Of a DNA stretch of 64,000 bases, positions 8,632 to 17,988 are shown one piece after another. The stretch's first letter is position 1. Each line of letters starts with the position of its first letter. A program made the position numbers and the translations under genes. The notes under the pieces are model-generated. The model did not search any database. It saw only the letters and a list, made by a program, of their open reading frames with translations, and was not told the origin of the DNA. Source of the DNA: G963556115 sp963667375 (GTDB lineage: Bacteria; Planctomycetota; SZUA-567); the NCBI GenBank assembly GCA_963667375.1, contig OY763323.1, positions 1,860,001 to 1,924,000 of the forward strand, read 5' to 3'.

Positions 8632-11424
8632 ATGAATGATAATATTTTAACGCCTGAGACTGATTTAACCAGAAAAAAAGTTATGCTTATTACTGAAAAT
8701 ATGGATTTAGTCACTGCTATTAAGCTTGTTATAAACAATATTAATAGCTGTATTTTTGAATTTATTCATATCTTGACACCGGATAAGGCGCAGGATTTTT
8801 TTCTGCGTAATACTGTAGATATTGTGCTGCTTGATCTCAGTTCGACGGCTAGTAATGTATTAGAGATATTGCCGAAGATACAGACTCTGGCACTGAAAAG
8901 TCCGGTGATTACTCTGGTAAAGCAGCGGGCTGAAAACGTGGGATTGGAATCTTTGAAATTCGGAGTTATGGACTATGTTATAAAAGAGAGGGCATGTGAC
9001 AACGATGGCGAATTGGCGGTTGTTATAAGTAAAGCAATGTTAAGGGCAGAGTTAATGTGTAAAGACGCTTTGACCTCTACGGTGCGGGATCATCTTTACA
9101 GTTGTCAAAATTTAGTTGAGGCGATAAATATGCTGCTGGATGATATAAGTGAAAGCACAAAGTTCGCTGAAGTTTCATTGCTGCTTAGAAAATATTCTGA
9201 ACCGAGTATGGAGTATTATGGTCACGATACAATTAAACCTTTTGATCTTAGTTCTGAGGCTGGGGATAATGATTCAATATTGTTTGTTCCGTTAGCGCTG
9301 TATAAGGATATCCTGTCTAAAAATTATAGTGGGTATCAGAATAATTTTACAGAATATGGAAGTTTCTGGTCTGATGATTATGGTGATTTTGCTTTGAAGC
9401 ATGTTGGGGGCGTAACAACTGCCAGCAGCAATCGCAACAGTAATTATTATTCACTGGCATTGATACCGGTGATTATAGATAAAAGGGTCGTGGGAATCTT
9501 ACAGCTTGCTGCAGCTACCGCCGGGAAAATTACACGTAAGGATGTCGGATTTTTTGAGAAAATTGCCAGATTATTTGCTGATACTTTAAAGCAAAAGAGT
9601 CTGCTGTCTGAGACCTATGATAGTAAGCTGAGGCTACTGGCAATTTATGAGTATGTGTATATTGGAATTATAGTTGAAGATGTGGCCTCGGGGCGGATTG
9701 TGTTTGTTAATGCCAGAGCCTGTGAAACGCTAGGACTGCCCGAGGACGTAATACTTGGCAAAGCGGTGGATTATTTTTTCCATGTAAATGCCGGTAATGA
9801 CAATGGTAATAATCTGAAGCCGTATGAAACATATATTTATTCAGCGGAAAAAGCTTTTCATGTACTGCGCAGTATTAAAACAGTTGAGATCAGTGGCAAG
9901 AAATTGAGGATTAACAGTTTCAGTGATCTTACTGAAAATGATAAATCTCAGGAAGAGATAATAAAATTGTCAAGGTTCCCGAATGAAAATCCTTATCCGG
10001 TGTTACGGGTAGCAGTATCTGGTAACATACTCTATCATAATAAAGCCGGTATGAATTTTCTGCCGTATATTTGTGAAGAGGATAATATACAACTCAATCA
10101 AGAATATATACAACTGGTGCAGGATTGTTTCAAGTTTGGTGAACTCAGCTATCAGGAAGTAAGCTGCGGTGAAAAGCTCTACTCAATATATATGCGTCCA
10201 ATTACGGATGAACATTATGTTAATATGTATGGTGTTGACATTACCGAGCAGCGACGGATTGAGAAGCAGCTGCGGCATAGTGAAAAAATGCAGGCTATAG
10301 GGCAGTTGGCTGGAGGCATAGCGCATGAATTTAATAATCAGCTGGCGGTTATCAATGGCTTTTCTGAGCTGGTTCTAAATTATCCGCCGGTTTATGATTC
10401 ACCAAAATATTCAAATATGTTATCCGAGGTTATTAAAGCTGGTGAACGGGCAGCCGATCTGACGCGGCAGCTGTTGACCTATTGCCGGCAGAAGGATGTT
10501 TCCCTTGATCTAATCAATATCAATGATATTATTTCAGATATGGAAATTATGCTGAATAGAATTATTGGTGAGGATATATCTCTGAATACGGAACTGATAG
10601 AGAGTCCGTATATGATAGAAATCGATAAAGGACAGTTGAGTGATGTTCTGATAAATTTGTGTGCCAATGCCAGAGATGCTATGGCTCAGGGTGGAAAGAT
10701 AACTGTTGCAACCCATAATGGTGTGTGGGATAACGAGACGGCTGATGATGAGAATATCGTTCATTCCGGGCCTTATGTCTGTATGTCGGTGACTGATACC
10801 GGGCAAGGAATGGATGAAGAGACGGTGAAGAGAATTTTTGAACCGTTTTTTACTACCAAACCGGTGGGGAAGGGAACAGGGTTGGGGCTGTCAATGGTTT
10901 ACGGGGTGGTAAAAGAACGTAAAGGAACTATAACTGTTGACAGTATTGTTGGGCAAGGAACAACTTTTTATATATGTTTGCCGGCAACAGTAAAGAAAGG
11001 CTCTGGGGTTAGTAATAAGGATGATAAAAAAGTACCATGCAGTCTGAGTGGTCATGAAACTATAATGGTAGTAGAAGATGAAAACGGTGTGTTGATGTAT
11101 GTAACAACCGTGCTGCAGGATGCCGGATATACTGTGTTGCAAAGTAACAGCCCTAGTGAAGCCGTGCGAATATTCGAACAGAATGCTGATTCAGTGTCGC
11201 TGATTCTTTCAGATGTTATAATGCCTGAAATGTCGGGATTTGATCTGATTAAAAAATTGAAAGCTAGAAAACCTGAATTAAAAGCCATCTGTATGTCAGG
11301 GTACAGTGAAGATCTGTTGCATAAAAGAGTTGATATTGAATATGATATTACGATTATTAATAAGCCGGTCAGTCCTACGGAGTTGCTGGCGGCTCTTAAC
11401 CGGTTGATAAAAGGTAAAATTTAA
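8632..11424 (+). CDS. Hybrid sensor histidine kinase (receiver-like, GAF, PAS, HisKA, HATPase, receiver)
   Basis: A soluble 930-aa hybrid kinase. Order: receiver-like domain (about 15-130) with D in VLLDLSSTASN but lacking the usual MP turn; GAF-type region (about 150-320); PAS-like region (about 335-430), followed by a second less clear one (about 450-535); HisKA with H565 in GGIAHEFNNQLAV; HATPase with NLCANARDAM, DTGQGM and GKGTGLGLSMVYG; and a C-terminal receiver (about 800-925) with D861 in ILSDVIMPEMSG and the lysine of NKPVSP. No membrane helix, so it senses a cytoplasmic signal. No output regulator is adjacent, so it is an orphan that may pass phosphate to a distant partner. AGGGA lies upstream of the ATG. 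Confidence 0.93.
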   Translation: MNDNILTPETDLTRKKVMLITENMDLVTAIKLVINNINSCIFEFIHILTPDKAQDFFLRNTVDIVLLDLSSTASNVLEILPKIQTLALKSPVITLVKQRAENVGLESLKFGVMDYVIKERACDNDGELAVVISKAMLRAELMCKDALTSTVRDHLYSCQNLVEAINMLLDDISESTKFAEVSLLLRKYSEPSMEYYGHDTIKPFDLSSEAGDNDSILFVPLALYKDILSKNYSGYQNNFTEYGSFWSDDYGDFALKHVGGVTTASSNRNSNYYSLALIPVIIDKRVVGILQLAAATAGKITRKDVGFFEKIARLFADTLKQKSLLSETYDSKLRLLAIYEYVYIGIIVEDVASGRIVFVNARACETLGLPEDVILGKAVDYFFHVNAGNDNGNNLKPYETYIYSAEKAFHVLRSIKTVEISGKKLRINSFSDLTENDKSQEEIIKLSRFPNENPYPVLRVAVSGNILYHNKAGMNFLPYICEEDNIQLNQEYIQLVQDCFKFGELSYQEVSCGEKLYSIYMRPITDEHYVNMYGVDITEQRRIEKQLRHSEKMQAIGQLAGGIAHEFNNQLAVINGFSELVLNYPPVYDSPKYSNMLSEVIKAGERAADLTRQLLTYCRQKDVSLDLININDIISDMEIMLNRIIGEDISLNTELIESPYMIEIDKGQLSDVLINLCANARDAMAQGGKITVATHNGVWDNETADDENIVHSGPYVCMSVTDTGQGMDEETVKRIFEPFFTTKPVGKGTGLGLSMVYGVVKERKGTITVDSIVGQGTTFYICLPATVKKGSGVSNKDDKKVPCSLSGHETIMVVEDENGVLMYVTTVLQDAGYTVLQSNSPSEAVRIFEQNADSVSLILSDVIMPEMSGFDLIKKLKARKPELKAICMSGYSEDLLHKRVDIEYDITIINKPVSPTELLAALNRLIKGKI

Positions 11425-11539
11425 GATACTTTTAATATAGGTTGTCGGCTTAAAGGATAGCTGTAGGCTATACTAAGTTAAATTCGGGTATTTTTCAGGT
11501 TTATTTTCCAATTAATAATGCAGAGATTTATATTTACGT

Positions 11540-11561
11540 TTAACAGGTGATCACTTGTTAA
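11540..11561. promoter_or_regulatory. Operator-like dyad upstream of the broken SEL1 gene
   Basis: An 11+11 palindrome with no loop: TTAACAGGTGA meets TCACTTGTTAA, with one mismatched pair. A loopless dyad is better suited to binding a dimeric regulator than to forming a terminator. It lies 82 bases before the SEL1 frame at 11643. Confidence 0.4.
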
Positions 11562-11642
11562 GGCAAGGTGTTTTTGTATCATAGAAACAGTGGTATTTGT
11601 TTAGAAATTAGTTGGGAGTTTAGTTGAAGGTATAAGAGATTA

Positions 11643-12471
11643 TTGCTGGTGTTTGGGATTGTGGTGATGGCGTTTGCTATTGTAGTGGCATCTGGGAGCT
11701 TTTCAGCGTCTGCTGTTAAGGTGGATCAGGCGAAGAAACCAAGGGTATGGAATCTTACAAAGCTGCTTGGGAAGTTTTTGAGTGGTAGTGATAAGTTGCC
11801 GCTGAGTGGCGAGCAGATGCTGGAGACGTTTGGACCGAGAGTGGAGAAGGAGATACCGTATCTGAAGAGGTATGAGGATGATGGAGATGTGACTGCGGCG
11901 ACATTGTTGGGTAATACTTATAATAAACTTGAGATGCATAAATGGGTAGTACTATTTTTAAGGGTAGCAGCGGATGCGGGTGATACTGATTCACAGTTGG
12001 CACTTGGGTTGATGTACTATAGAGGAGAAAGTGTTGCCAGAAATTTACAACTTGCATTAACGTATTATAAAGATTATCTTAATGCGACAGAATATTTAAT
12101 AATCCAAGGTGTCGTTGGCGGTATATATTATGAACTTGGGGGCGCTGATAATTTCAAAAGGCGTATGAGTATTTTGCCCTTTCAGCTAACAGAGATAATG
12201 CTCAAGCTTATGGAAATCTGGGATTGATGTATCTTTTCGGTAAGTACGTTGAAAAGGATGCTGCTAAAGGGAAAGAGTATCTTGAGATAGGAATTGAAGG
12301 AAATGTTCTTGAGGCAATGTATGCGCGTGTCAGGATGTATGAATATGGGTTTGGGGAAGAAGTAAATTCCTGCAAAGCAATGGAATTATATAAAAAGCCG
12401 TTGAACTTCACTATTCTTGGGCTCAGCAGCATTTTGCTGAATTAAGAAAAGAATATCCTGATGTAGGGTAA
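11643..12471 (+). pseudogene. SEL1-repeat gene broken by two frameshifts
   Basis: Three frames join into one SEL1 protein. The first (TTG at 11643) has a hydrophobic N-terminus and SEL1 repeats up to about 12159. Reading one base back from the run AAAA at 12156-12159 continues as KAYEYFALSANRDNAQAYG and on to YLFGKYVEKDAAKG. A second step back at AAAAA (12392-12396) gives KKAVELHYSWAQQHFAEL and ends at TAA 12469-12471. Both breaks look like loss of one A in an A-run, which could be decay, a sequencing or assembly error, or, less likely, -1 slippage. The first 290 bases are G-rich and the rest AT-rich, as in the two SEL1 genes at 18953 and 20846. Confidence 0.8.
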
Positions 12472-13105
12472 TATTCTAATAGCTATTCTTGTATTTGCCT
12501 TTTCGGTTGTTTTTTTATTTCAGAAGTTATACGCACTTTTCCTGTTTCGGCTAAACTTTGTGCCGATTTTATATGACCAGGCATTTTCTTTTTCTAAGCT
12601 TTTTTCACTGAGTCTGCCGCGCCGTAAAAAATATCTCACAACTCTTATTGGGAATATAAGCAATATCGATTCTATGGACATGCTGATAATAATATCAAAG
12701 TTGGTTTTTTGATCGCTTGGGTACTGTGTCTGCCGGTTGATTGTTTGTAAATAGTTGCCAAAGGCAGTAAAGCGGTGTTTGTGGCGTTTACTATCCCAGT
12801 CAGCAGTATAGCCGAGCATTACAGAGATGACGGCGGTAACTGCCTGTGTTTGGTCTGAGTTGAGCCCCGGCAGAAGCCGGATGAACCCGGTGTTTTAAGT
12901 GGATAGGAGAATTAAAAACAAGATGTGTGGGGTGAGGACGACAGGATACTGGATGCGGGATAATATATGAGTCGGGTAAGGTTCAGTACCTTTGCTGAGA
13001 GCTGGCCAGGCATGATTTGCTTGACAAATAAAATATACGGAGTAGGATGGAGGTGAATTTGGGCAAGGCAGGTGTGCCGGGTTTTACGGTACTGGTACTG
13101 GGGAA
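12472..13105. other. Region without a clear gene, possible degraded coding remnants
   Basis: 634 bases between the broken SEL1 gene and the MFS gene. A plus-strand stretch about 12477-12712 reads as a hydrophobic peptide without a usable start, and another frame about 12640-12860 continues with a single stop. The minus strand holds a 99-codon frame (12520-12819) convergent with the SEL1 gene. None matches a family I know. The mixture suggests a decayed gene, but chance open frames cannot be excluded. Confidence 0.35.
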
Positions 13106-14395
13106 GTGAAGGTGGAACTGATGTGGAAAATAGCTGGTGTACTGAGATCAAGATTTATTGAGAAGTGGTATTGGGGCTTTCTGCTGCAGGGGGCGATAGT
13201 ATTGGGGCTGGCACCGATTCTTATTCCGTTGATTGTTGGGAGCAGAGCTGGAGCGGTAGAGGCTGGTTTGGTGGTGGCGGCATTTTATCTGGGGCAGCTG
13301 GCGGCACCGCTATTGGGAGCGCTGGCTGATAGATTCAGGCTCTATAAAGCAATATATTTAGGAAGTTATATTTTGATGGGGGTGAGTGTGCTGGGGTTTG
13401 TGCTGGCTGAGCATATCGGGGCCTGGCTGCTGTTGGCATTGGTCATCGGGCTGAGTGCCGGTGCGGGAAATACTTTATCGGCGATGTATATTGTTGAGGT
13501 GGCCCCGCATGAGGAGTGGGATCAGCGGATAGGCTGGCTGCAGACTTTCTACGGTACCGGTCAGGCACTCGGGTTGTTTGGAGCGGCGGCTTTTGCCGGG
13601 TGTGCAGATTATGGAATGGTCTTTGCCGGTATACTGATGCTGCCGGGATTTCTGATAAGCAGGGTTACGATGCCGGCAATTACGGCGACAGTTCTGCCGC
13701 AGGAGCATAAGCATATTCCGCATCATTATGCACGCAGAACTAAATCGATTCTGGCGCCGTTTCATCATTATCAGGTTGCGACCAGAATAGCGTTGCGGGA
13801 CTTCTGGCGTGAAATTTATGGGCGCTTTGGTCTGTTGCTTTTGAGCTGGTTTCTAGTGACACTCGGGATGTGGCTGTTTATGAATCTGTATCCGTTGCTT
13901 ATGGATAAGTCTTACGATATCTCTGCGGGTGTGTCGGCAACATATTATGCAGTATTTGCTACAGCAGGAGCTTTTGTCTATGCTCCATCCGGTATGCTGG
14001 GGCGGAAAATAGGGAATGCTACAGTGGTGTTAATAGGTATAGTTATGTTGTTTATGTCTTTGCTGGGGCTTACAATACTCTGCTACGCGGGTAAGAACGA
14101 GTGGTGGCTGCTGGTGCCGGCGGCATTTGCGATGATTCCAATAGCCTGGTCTCCGCTGATTGTCGGGGGGACGGCACTAGCCAGTGAGTTGACTCCATTC
14201 GGACAGGGAGAAGGGCTGGGGCTGTTCAATGGTTCATTTGCACTCTCCAGTGTAATCGCGGCGGTTCTGGCCGGTATGATTGCGCACCACTGGAGTTATC
14301 CCATGGTGACGCTAACCGCAACGGTCTTTGCCGGGGTGGGAATGCTGCTTTTTTTGCCGTTAATACGTAAAAAGTCCGTTTTTGAAGTTGAGTGA
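13106..14395 (+). CDS. MFS transporter
   Basis: Inner-membrane transporter of the major facilitator superfamily, 429 aa with about 12 hydrophobic helices. The loop between helices 2 and 3 carries the family motif as LGALADRFRLYKA. A longer basic cytoplasmic loop at about 195-225 divides the two six-helix halves. GTG at 13106 and ATG at 13121 are both possible starts; AAGGTGG before the ATG makes that one attractive. Substrate is unknown. The gene stands alone and ends 36 bases before a long symmetrical terminator shared with the convergent DUF89 gene. Confidence 0.88.
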   Translation: MKVELMWKIAGVLRSRFIEKWYWGFLLQGAIVLGLAPILIPLIVGSRAGAVEAGLVVAAFYLGQLAAPLLGALADRFRLYKAIYLGSYILMGVSVLGFVLAEHIGAWLLLALVIGLSAGAGNTLSAMYIVEVAPHEEWDQRIGWLQTFYGTGQALGLFGAAAFAGCADYGMVFAGILMLPGFLISRVTMPAITATVLPQEHKHIPHHYARRTKSILAPFHHYQVATRIALRDFWREIYGRFGLLLLSWFLVTLGMWLFMNLYPLLMDKSYDISAGVSATYYAVFATAGAFVYAPSGMLGRKIGNATVVLIGIVMLFMSLLGLTILCYAGKNEWWLLVPAAFAMIPIAWSPLIVGGTALASELTPFGQGEGLGLFNGSFALSSVIAAVLAGMIAHHWSYPMVTLTATVFAGVGMLLFLPLIRKKSVFEVE

Positions 14396-14431
14396 TGAAT
14401 GCTTATTTGTTGTAGCATACCATAGATAGTG

Positions 14432-14487
14432 GTACTTTATAATAAAAGATGATAACCAGAAGGTTATCATCTTTTATTATAAAGTAC
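14432..14487. terminator. Bidirectional terminator with 26-bp perfect stem
   Basis: Bases 14432-14457 pair perfectly with 14462-14487 around the loop AGAA. The stem has a GC-richer top (GATGATAACC) and AT-rich arms that supply U-runs in both directions. It lies between the convergent MFS and DUF89 genes, the usual place for a two-way terminator. The perfect 26-bp match is longer than usual. Confidence 0.8.
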
Positions 14488-14512
14488 ATTCAAAAATTGA
14501 ATAACTGTAATC

Positions 14513-15382
14513 CTAGTTTCCGGTAGCGTTGGTAGATGTCACAATATATGAACCTATTTCATAACCGGTATGAGCAGCTATTACCGGGCATTTGGCTTTG
14601 AGTAGAAAATAAATATTTTTACGGCTGCTGCCAGAGAGGGTTTCATAATTTCCCTGACCTTTAGAGATAATAATATCAGCAGTGTTAAATGCAGCAATAA
14701 AGGATTCTGAACACCAGTCAAGAATGGTTCCTGGTGCATCGGAGCCATTATCAATAACTCGAGTGATATCAGTAATACCTGCTTGCTCTGCATCTGAAAG
14801 TATGGAGTCGTTCAGAATGGGGATACCTTTGACGGCATAGGTACAACGTCTGGGTCCTATTTCTTCCAGGAGTATGCGGTCGAAGACAATCTCACCAGCA
14901 TTATCAGCCAATATAAGTATATTTTCAGCATCTTTTATTCTATTAATGAGTTCTGCGGCATAACCTCCCCGCAGCTTATGTGATGAAATATTCTCTATAA
15001 TTTCCGGCAGTTGGTCAAAACCTGGCCGGGAAGGTGCTCCGAAATCAAGAACATTACCGGTAATAGCAAGGCGAATGGCGGTATCCATTCTGTTTGAGGA
15101 TTCGTCAACAAGGGCCTTCATCCGTGGGTATAGCTGTAAGGCGGCGGCGTTGGAATCGGTTCGAACCGTTTTATAGGGATCATCACAACCGGTTTTGTCC
15201 TTGATCATGCGATGAATAATTGCTGCCATATGCGGCGGAGATTGATCTATTGCGATATCTGAAAGCTTGCTGAGGCAGATTCGCATAATACTTTCCTTGA
15301 CATCTTCGTTGTTTGTGTAGAGGCTGAGAGCTTCGAAAGTCTGGCGGACCAGGCATGGAATACATTCTAAAAATGTTTTCAT
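14513..15382 (-). CDS. DUF89 / damage-control phosphatase family protein
   Basis: A 289-aa protein of the DUF89 (ARMT1-like) family, metal-dependent phosphatases proposed to remove harmful phosphorylated metabolites. Seen here: the N-terminal cysteine pair in ECIPCLVRQ, GNVLDFGAP at about 110, the signature LADNAGEIVFDR at about 157-168 with the family's metal-binding Asp/Asn, and SKGQGNYETL at about 240. This is the prokaryotic short form. It is the last gene of a possible leftward run after NfeD-like, flotillin and the PH-like protein, but a 119-base gap and a terminator-like hairpin further up make co-transcription uncertain. The physiological substrate is unknown. Confidence 0.88.
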   Translation of the reverse strand: MKTFLECIPCLVRQTFEALSLYTNNEDVKESIMRICLSKLSDIAIDQSPPHMAAIIHRMIKDKTGCDDPYKTVRTDSNAAALQLYPRMKALVDESSNRMDTAIRLAITGNVLDFGAPSRPGFDQLPEIIENISSHKLRGGYAAELINRIKDAENILILADNAGEIVFDRILLEEIGPRRCTYAVKGIPILNDSILSDAEQAGITDITRVIDNGSDAPGTILDWCSESFIAAFNTADIIISKGQGNYETLSGSSRKNIYFLLKAKCPVIAAHTGYEIGSYIVTSTNATGN

Positions 15383-15501
15383 GGTATTACCTTTTAAAAA
15401 TAATGATCTTTTGTCAACATATCAGTCTTGAATATATGGATATTCAGTTGAGATGCAAATACTTTATTTGGTGAGGAGGTGAAATATGAGGGATAAAGCT
15501 G

Positions 15502-16383
15502 TTAGTGTTGACGTAAGGTTCTTGCTAAAGATCTAATCCCTTTGTTGTCAGTGTTAACCGGAAAGTACAACGTGCTTGCGGGTAGAGCTATACTTAAAAT
15601 ATCGGTATTTGAATATTGGATATCCGGGGTAATGATTGATTTACGTATTTGAGCAAGTGGAATGTAGATATAGGAATAGGCGTAGCGTGAAGCCTTGTCA
15701 TCTTCGTTTTTTGAACTGTGATCAAGTATAATCAATTCGCTATCGTTAACCATAAAAAGGTAGGTAGCAGAAGGTGTTGGGATATAAGTTGTGTTTATGA
15801 GCTTGCTGAATAAACTCAATTTTTGAGTTAATTTGAATCGCGGCTGATAGGCTATAAGTTTATTTTCCGGTTCGTGTTTATTCAGATATTTAATAGCATT
15901 TACAAATAGAATATTTTCAGGACTCTCTTTGTATATAACCGATGATAAATGTAACGCGATAGGTAATCTTTGCTGGAGTTTGCGTATAAGTCTGATAAGA
16001 TGATCAATTATTGCAGAAGAGACAGTATTGTAGTTGACCGTTACTGTCGTTTTAGGTGTTTTTAGAATGAGGACTCCGGTTAGCAGGAACTCTTTTTTTA
16101 TTAAGTAATTAATGTCATTTATACTTATACTGGTCTCAAGTACTTTGTTATTGGTACACCTTAATACTAATATGTAATCATTAAATATCCCGAGTACCAC
16201 GTCATAAAGATTCATATCCGGAGTCGCATTTCTTCGTTCAATGTTACGTGGAAATTTCAGAAATAAACAGGCTTCATCTAAAAGATATTCATAATTGCTG
16301 AATAGCGGTGGAAATTTGTGCATGTCTGCAATTTCAAAGACCCATGGACCGAAAGAATTAAATTCGAAGGTTTGTTTTATCAT
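15502..16383 (-). CDS. Unrecognised protein with possible bacterial PH-like folds
   Basis: A 293-aa soluble protein with no signal peptide. I do not recognise a family. Two beta-rich stretches look alike in layout: about 60-125 (strands DVVLGIFNDYILVLRC, ETSISINDINYLIKKE, VLILKTPKTTVTVNYN) and about 205-285 (TYLFMVNDSELIILDH, YIYIPLAQIRKSII, ILSIALPASTLYFPV). A 'strand, strand, switch to IPL.xI, strand' order is typical of bacterial PH or GRAM-like domains, which bind membranes or partners. Its position just downstream of flotillin suggests a link to that membrane system. A helical stretch (about 130-180) joins the halves. The domain reading is inference from pattern alone. Confidence 0.55.
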   Translation of the reverse strand: MIKQTFEFNSFGPWVFEIADMHKFPPLFSNYEYLLDEACLFLKFPRNIERRNATPDMNLYDVVLGIFNDYILVLRCTNNKVLETSISINDINYLIKKEFLLTGVLILKTPKTTVTVNYNTVSSAIIDHLIRLIRKLQQRLPIALHLSSVIYKESPENILFVNAIKYLNKHEPENKLIAYQPRFKLTQKLSLFSKLINTTYIPTPSATYLFMVNDSELIILDHSSKNEDDKASRYAYSYIYIPLAQIRKSIITPDIQYSNTDILSIALPASTLYFPVNTDNKGIRSLARTLRQH

Positions 16384-16468
16384 TATTATAGTTGTGGAAA
16401 TTTTAAATGTTTAAGATTAGTAAGACATTAAACTAGGATGGATATAAGTTTTAATAATAGCAAAGATA

Positions 16469-16512
16469 ATACAGTCTGTAAATCACAAATAATCATGATT
16501 TGCAGACTGTAT
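16469..16512 (-). terminator. Hairpin at the end of the flotillin gene
   Basis: A 17-bp stem (16469-16485 with 16496-16512, one G-U) and 10-base loop lie 18 bases beyond the flotillin stop on the minus strand. The U-rich tail is poor, so it may be a weak terminator or an RNA 3' end stabiliser, allowing some read-through to the PH-like gene. Confidence 0.6.
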
Positions 16513-16529
16513 GAGATTTATTTATAATA

Positions 16530-17957
16530 TCATGAATCATTAGTCGTTGACTGTATGACGGAAGATGCTGTGGCTGTAGAAGTTTCTGTTGGCTGTGGAA
16601 GGTCACTTCCAAGCCATTTAGGAAGCTCCATTCCTGACATTTTAAACATTTCCTGAATAGGAGGGACCGACTGGATCATGCCTTTAAGAAAATTTGCGGT
16701 CGAAGTATTTCCGTCTTTTCCGGATCCACTGTCCCAGACGGTTATTTTGTCTATATTAATGCCACTGATCGCATCGACCTGGATCTTCATAAGATTTTCA
16801 AGTTTGTCGGCAATCATCATCATTACCGCCTGTTCAGGGTTACCGCCAACAGCTTTGACAGTCTCACCAAAACCTTTTGCCATCTGGCGTAAAATTTCAT
16901 AGTTACCTTCAGCTTCTGCCTTCATTCTGGCAAATACCGCCTGCGCTGTTCCTTCAGCTTCAATGCGTACTTTCTCAGCTTCCGCCTGAGCTTGAATAAT
17001 TACTTGCTGTTTTAAAATTTCAGCAGGTACGACAGTGCTTGCAATCTCTTTTTGACGGTTGAGTTCAGCCAGGGCTTTCTGAGTTTCAATCTGAGCCATA
17101 TACCCTTCTTTTTCGGCATTTGTGCTTTGAACCGCTTCAGCAGCTATGGCTCTGGAGTGGGCTTTTGCTTCATTTTCACGTCTGTCAGCATCCGAATCCG
17201 CCTTGATGATGAGCGCTTTGTTTTCGCCGCTGACGGCTGCTGCTTCTGCAGAGGCAACTTGAATACGTCTTTCCTGATCTGCTTTGGCTTTACCAGTATC
17301 ACCGGCTTTTTCCTGCTCGGCAACATCAACTTTGGCCTGTTCGGTTGCTATTGCTGCAGCTTTCTTGCCGAGAGCTTCGATATATCCTGATTCGTCGGTT
17401 ATGTCTTTGATATTGACGTTGATAAGATCTAGTCCGATTTTATTAAGTTCTATGCCTAGATTATCCGTAACATTTTCAATAAACTTATCTCGGTCCGCAT
17501 TTATATCTTCAATAGACATGGTAGCGATAACCTGTCGGAGCTGACCGAAGATTATGTCTTCGGCCTGTTGCATAATTTGGCTGGTATTAAGATCAAGTAG
17601 CCGTTCGGCTGCATTCTGCATAATAGTCGGAGAGTTTGAGATGGCAATGGTGAAAGATGCTGGTATATTCACACGTATATTTTGTTTTGAAAGTGCACCA
17701 CGTAAGTCAATATCTATTTGCATTGGTATAAGGCTGAGCCATTTGAAATCCTGAATTATTGGCCAGATGAATGCTGCACCACCATGAACACACTTGGCCG
17801 TGCGTTTTTCACCCTCATTTGATTTACCGATCATACCGAATATAACCAGAATCTTGTCAGATGGGCATTTTTTATAATAAGCAAGTACTGCGATAATTAG
17901 AGCAAAAATACCAACAATAATGATGATTGGTACAATACTTACGGCGAATAAATCCAT
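16530..17957 (-). CDS. Flotillin-like SPFH-domain protein
   Basis: A 475-aa flotillin of the FloT/YuaG type, a scaffold of ordered membrane microdomains. A hydrophobic N-terminal anchor (about 6-27) is followed by the SPFH/band-7 domain (about 30-200). Next comes a long Ala/Glu-rich coiled coil (about 205-390) with the repeated AEAE/EAEG pattern of flotillins, and a C-terminal tail ending in a Ser/Thr-rich stretch. Length fits the family. The NfeD-like gene lies 31 bases upstream, the classic pairing for flotillins, so the two are surely one operon. The PH-like gene downstream may belong to it. Confidence 0.93.
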   Translation of the reverse strand: MDLFAVSIVPIIIIVGIFALIIAVLAYYKKCPSDKILVIFGMIGKSNEGEKRTAKCVHGGAAFIWPIIQDFKWLSLIPMQIDIDLRGALSKQNIRVNIPASFTIAISNSPTIMQNAAERLLDLNTSQIMQQAEDIIFGQLRQVIATMSIEDINADRDKFIENVTDNLGIELNKIGLDLINVNIKDITDESGYIEALGKKAAAIATEQAKVDVAEQEKAGDTGKAKADQERRIQVASAEAAAVSGENKALIIKADSDADRRENEAKAHSRAIAAEAVQSTNAEKEGYMAQIETQKALAELNRQKEIASTVVPAEILKQQVIIQAQAEAEKVRIEAEGTAQAVFARMKAEAEGNYEILRQMAKGFGETVKAVGGNPEQAVMMMIADKLENLMKIQVDAISGINIDKITVWDSGSGKDGNTSTANFLKGMIQSVPPIQEMFKMSGMELPKWLGSDLPQPTETSTATASSVIQSTTNDS

Positions 17958-17988
17958 TATTTACCTTTCATAACTTTAATTAATATCT

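Noticed and set aside
11998..12013. TGGCAC followed after five bases by TTGAT, like a sigma-54 promoter
   Set aside because: It lies inside a SEL1 repeat, where the codons for QLALGLMY produce it. No leader or gene follows at a suitable distance.
12156..12396. Programmed -1 frameshifting as explanation of the broken SEL1 gene
   Set aside because: The runs (AAAA, AAAAA) do not form a full A-AAA-AAG type slippery heptamer and no downstream structure was evident. Base loss or sequence error is simpler.
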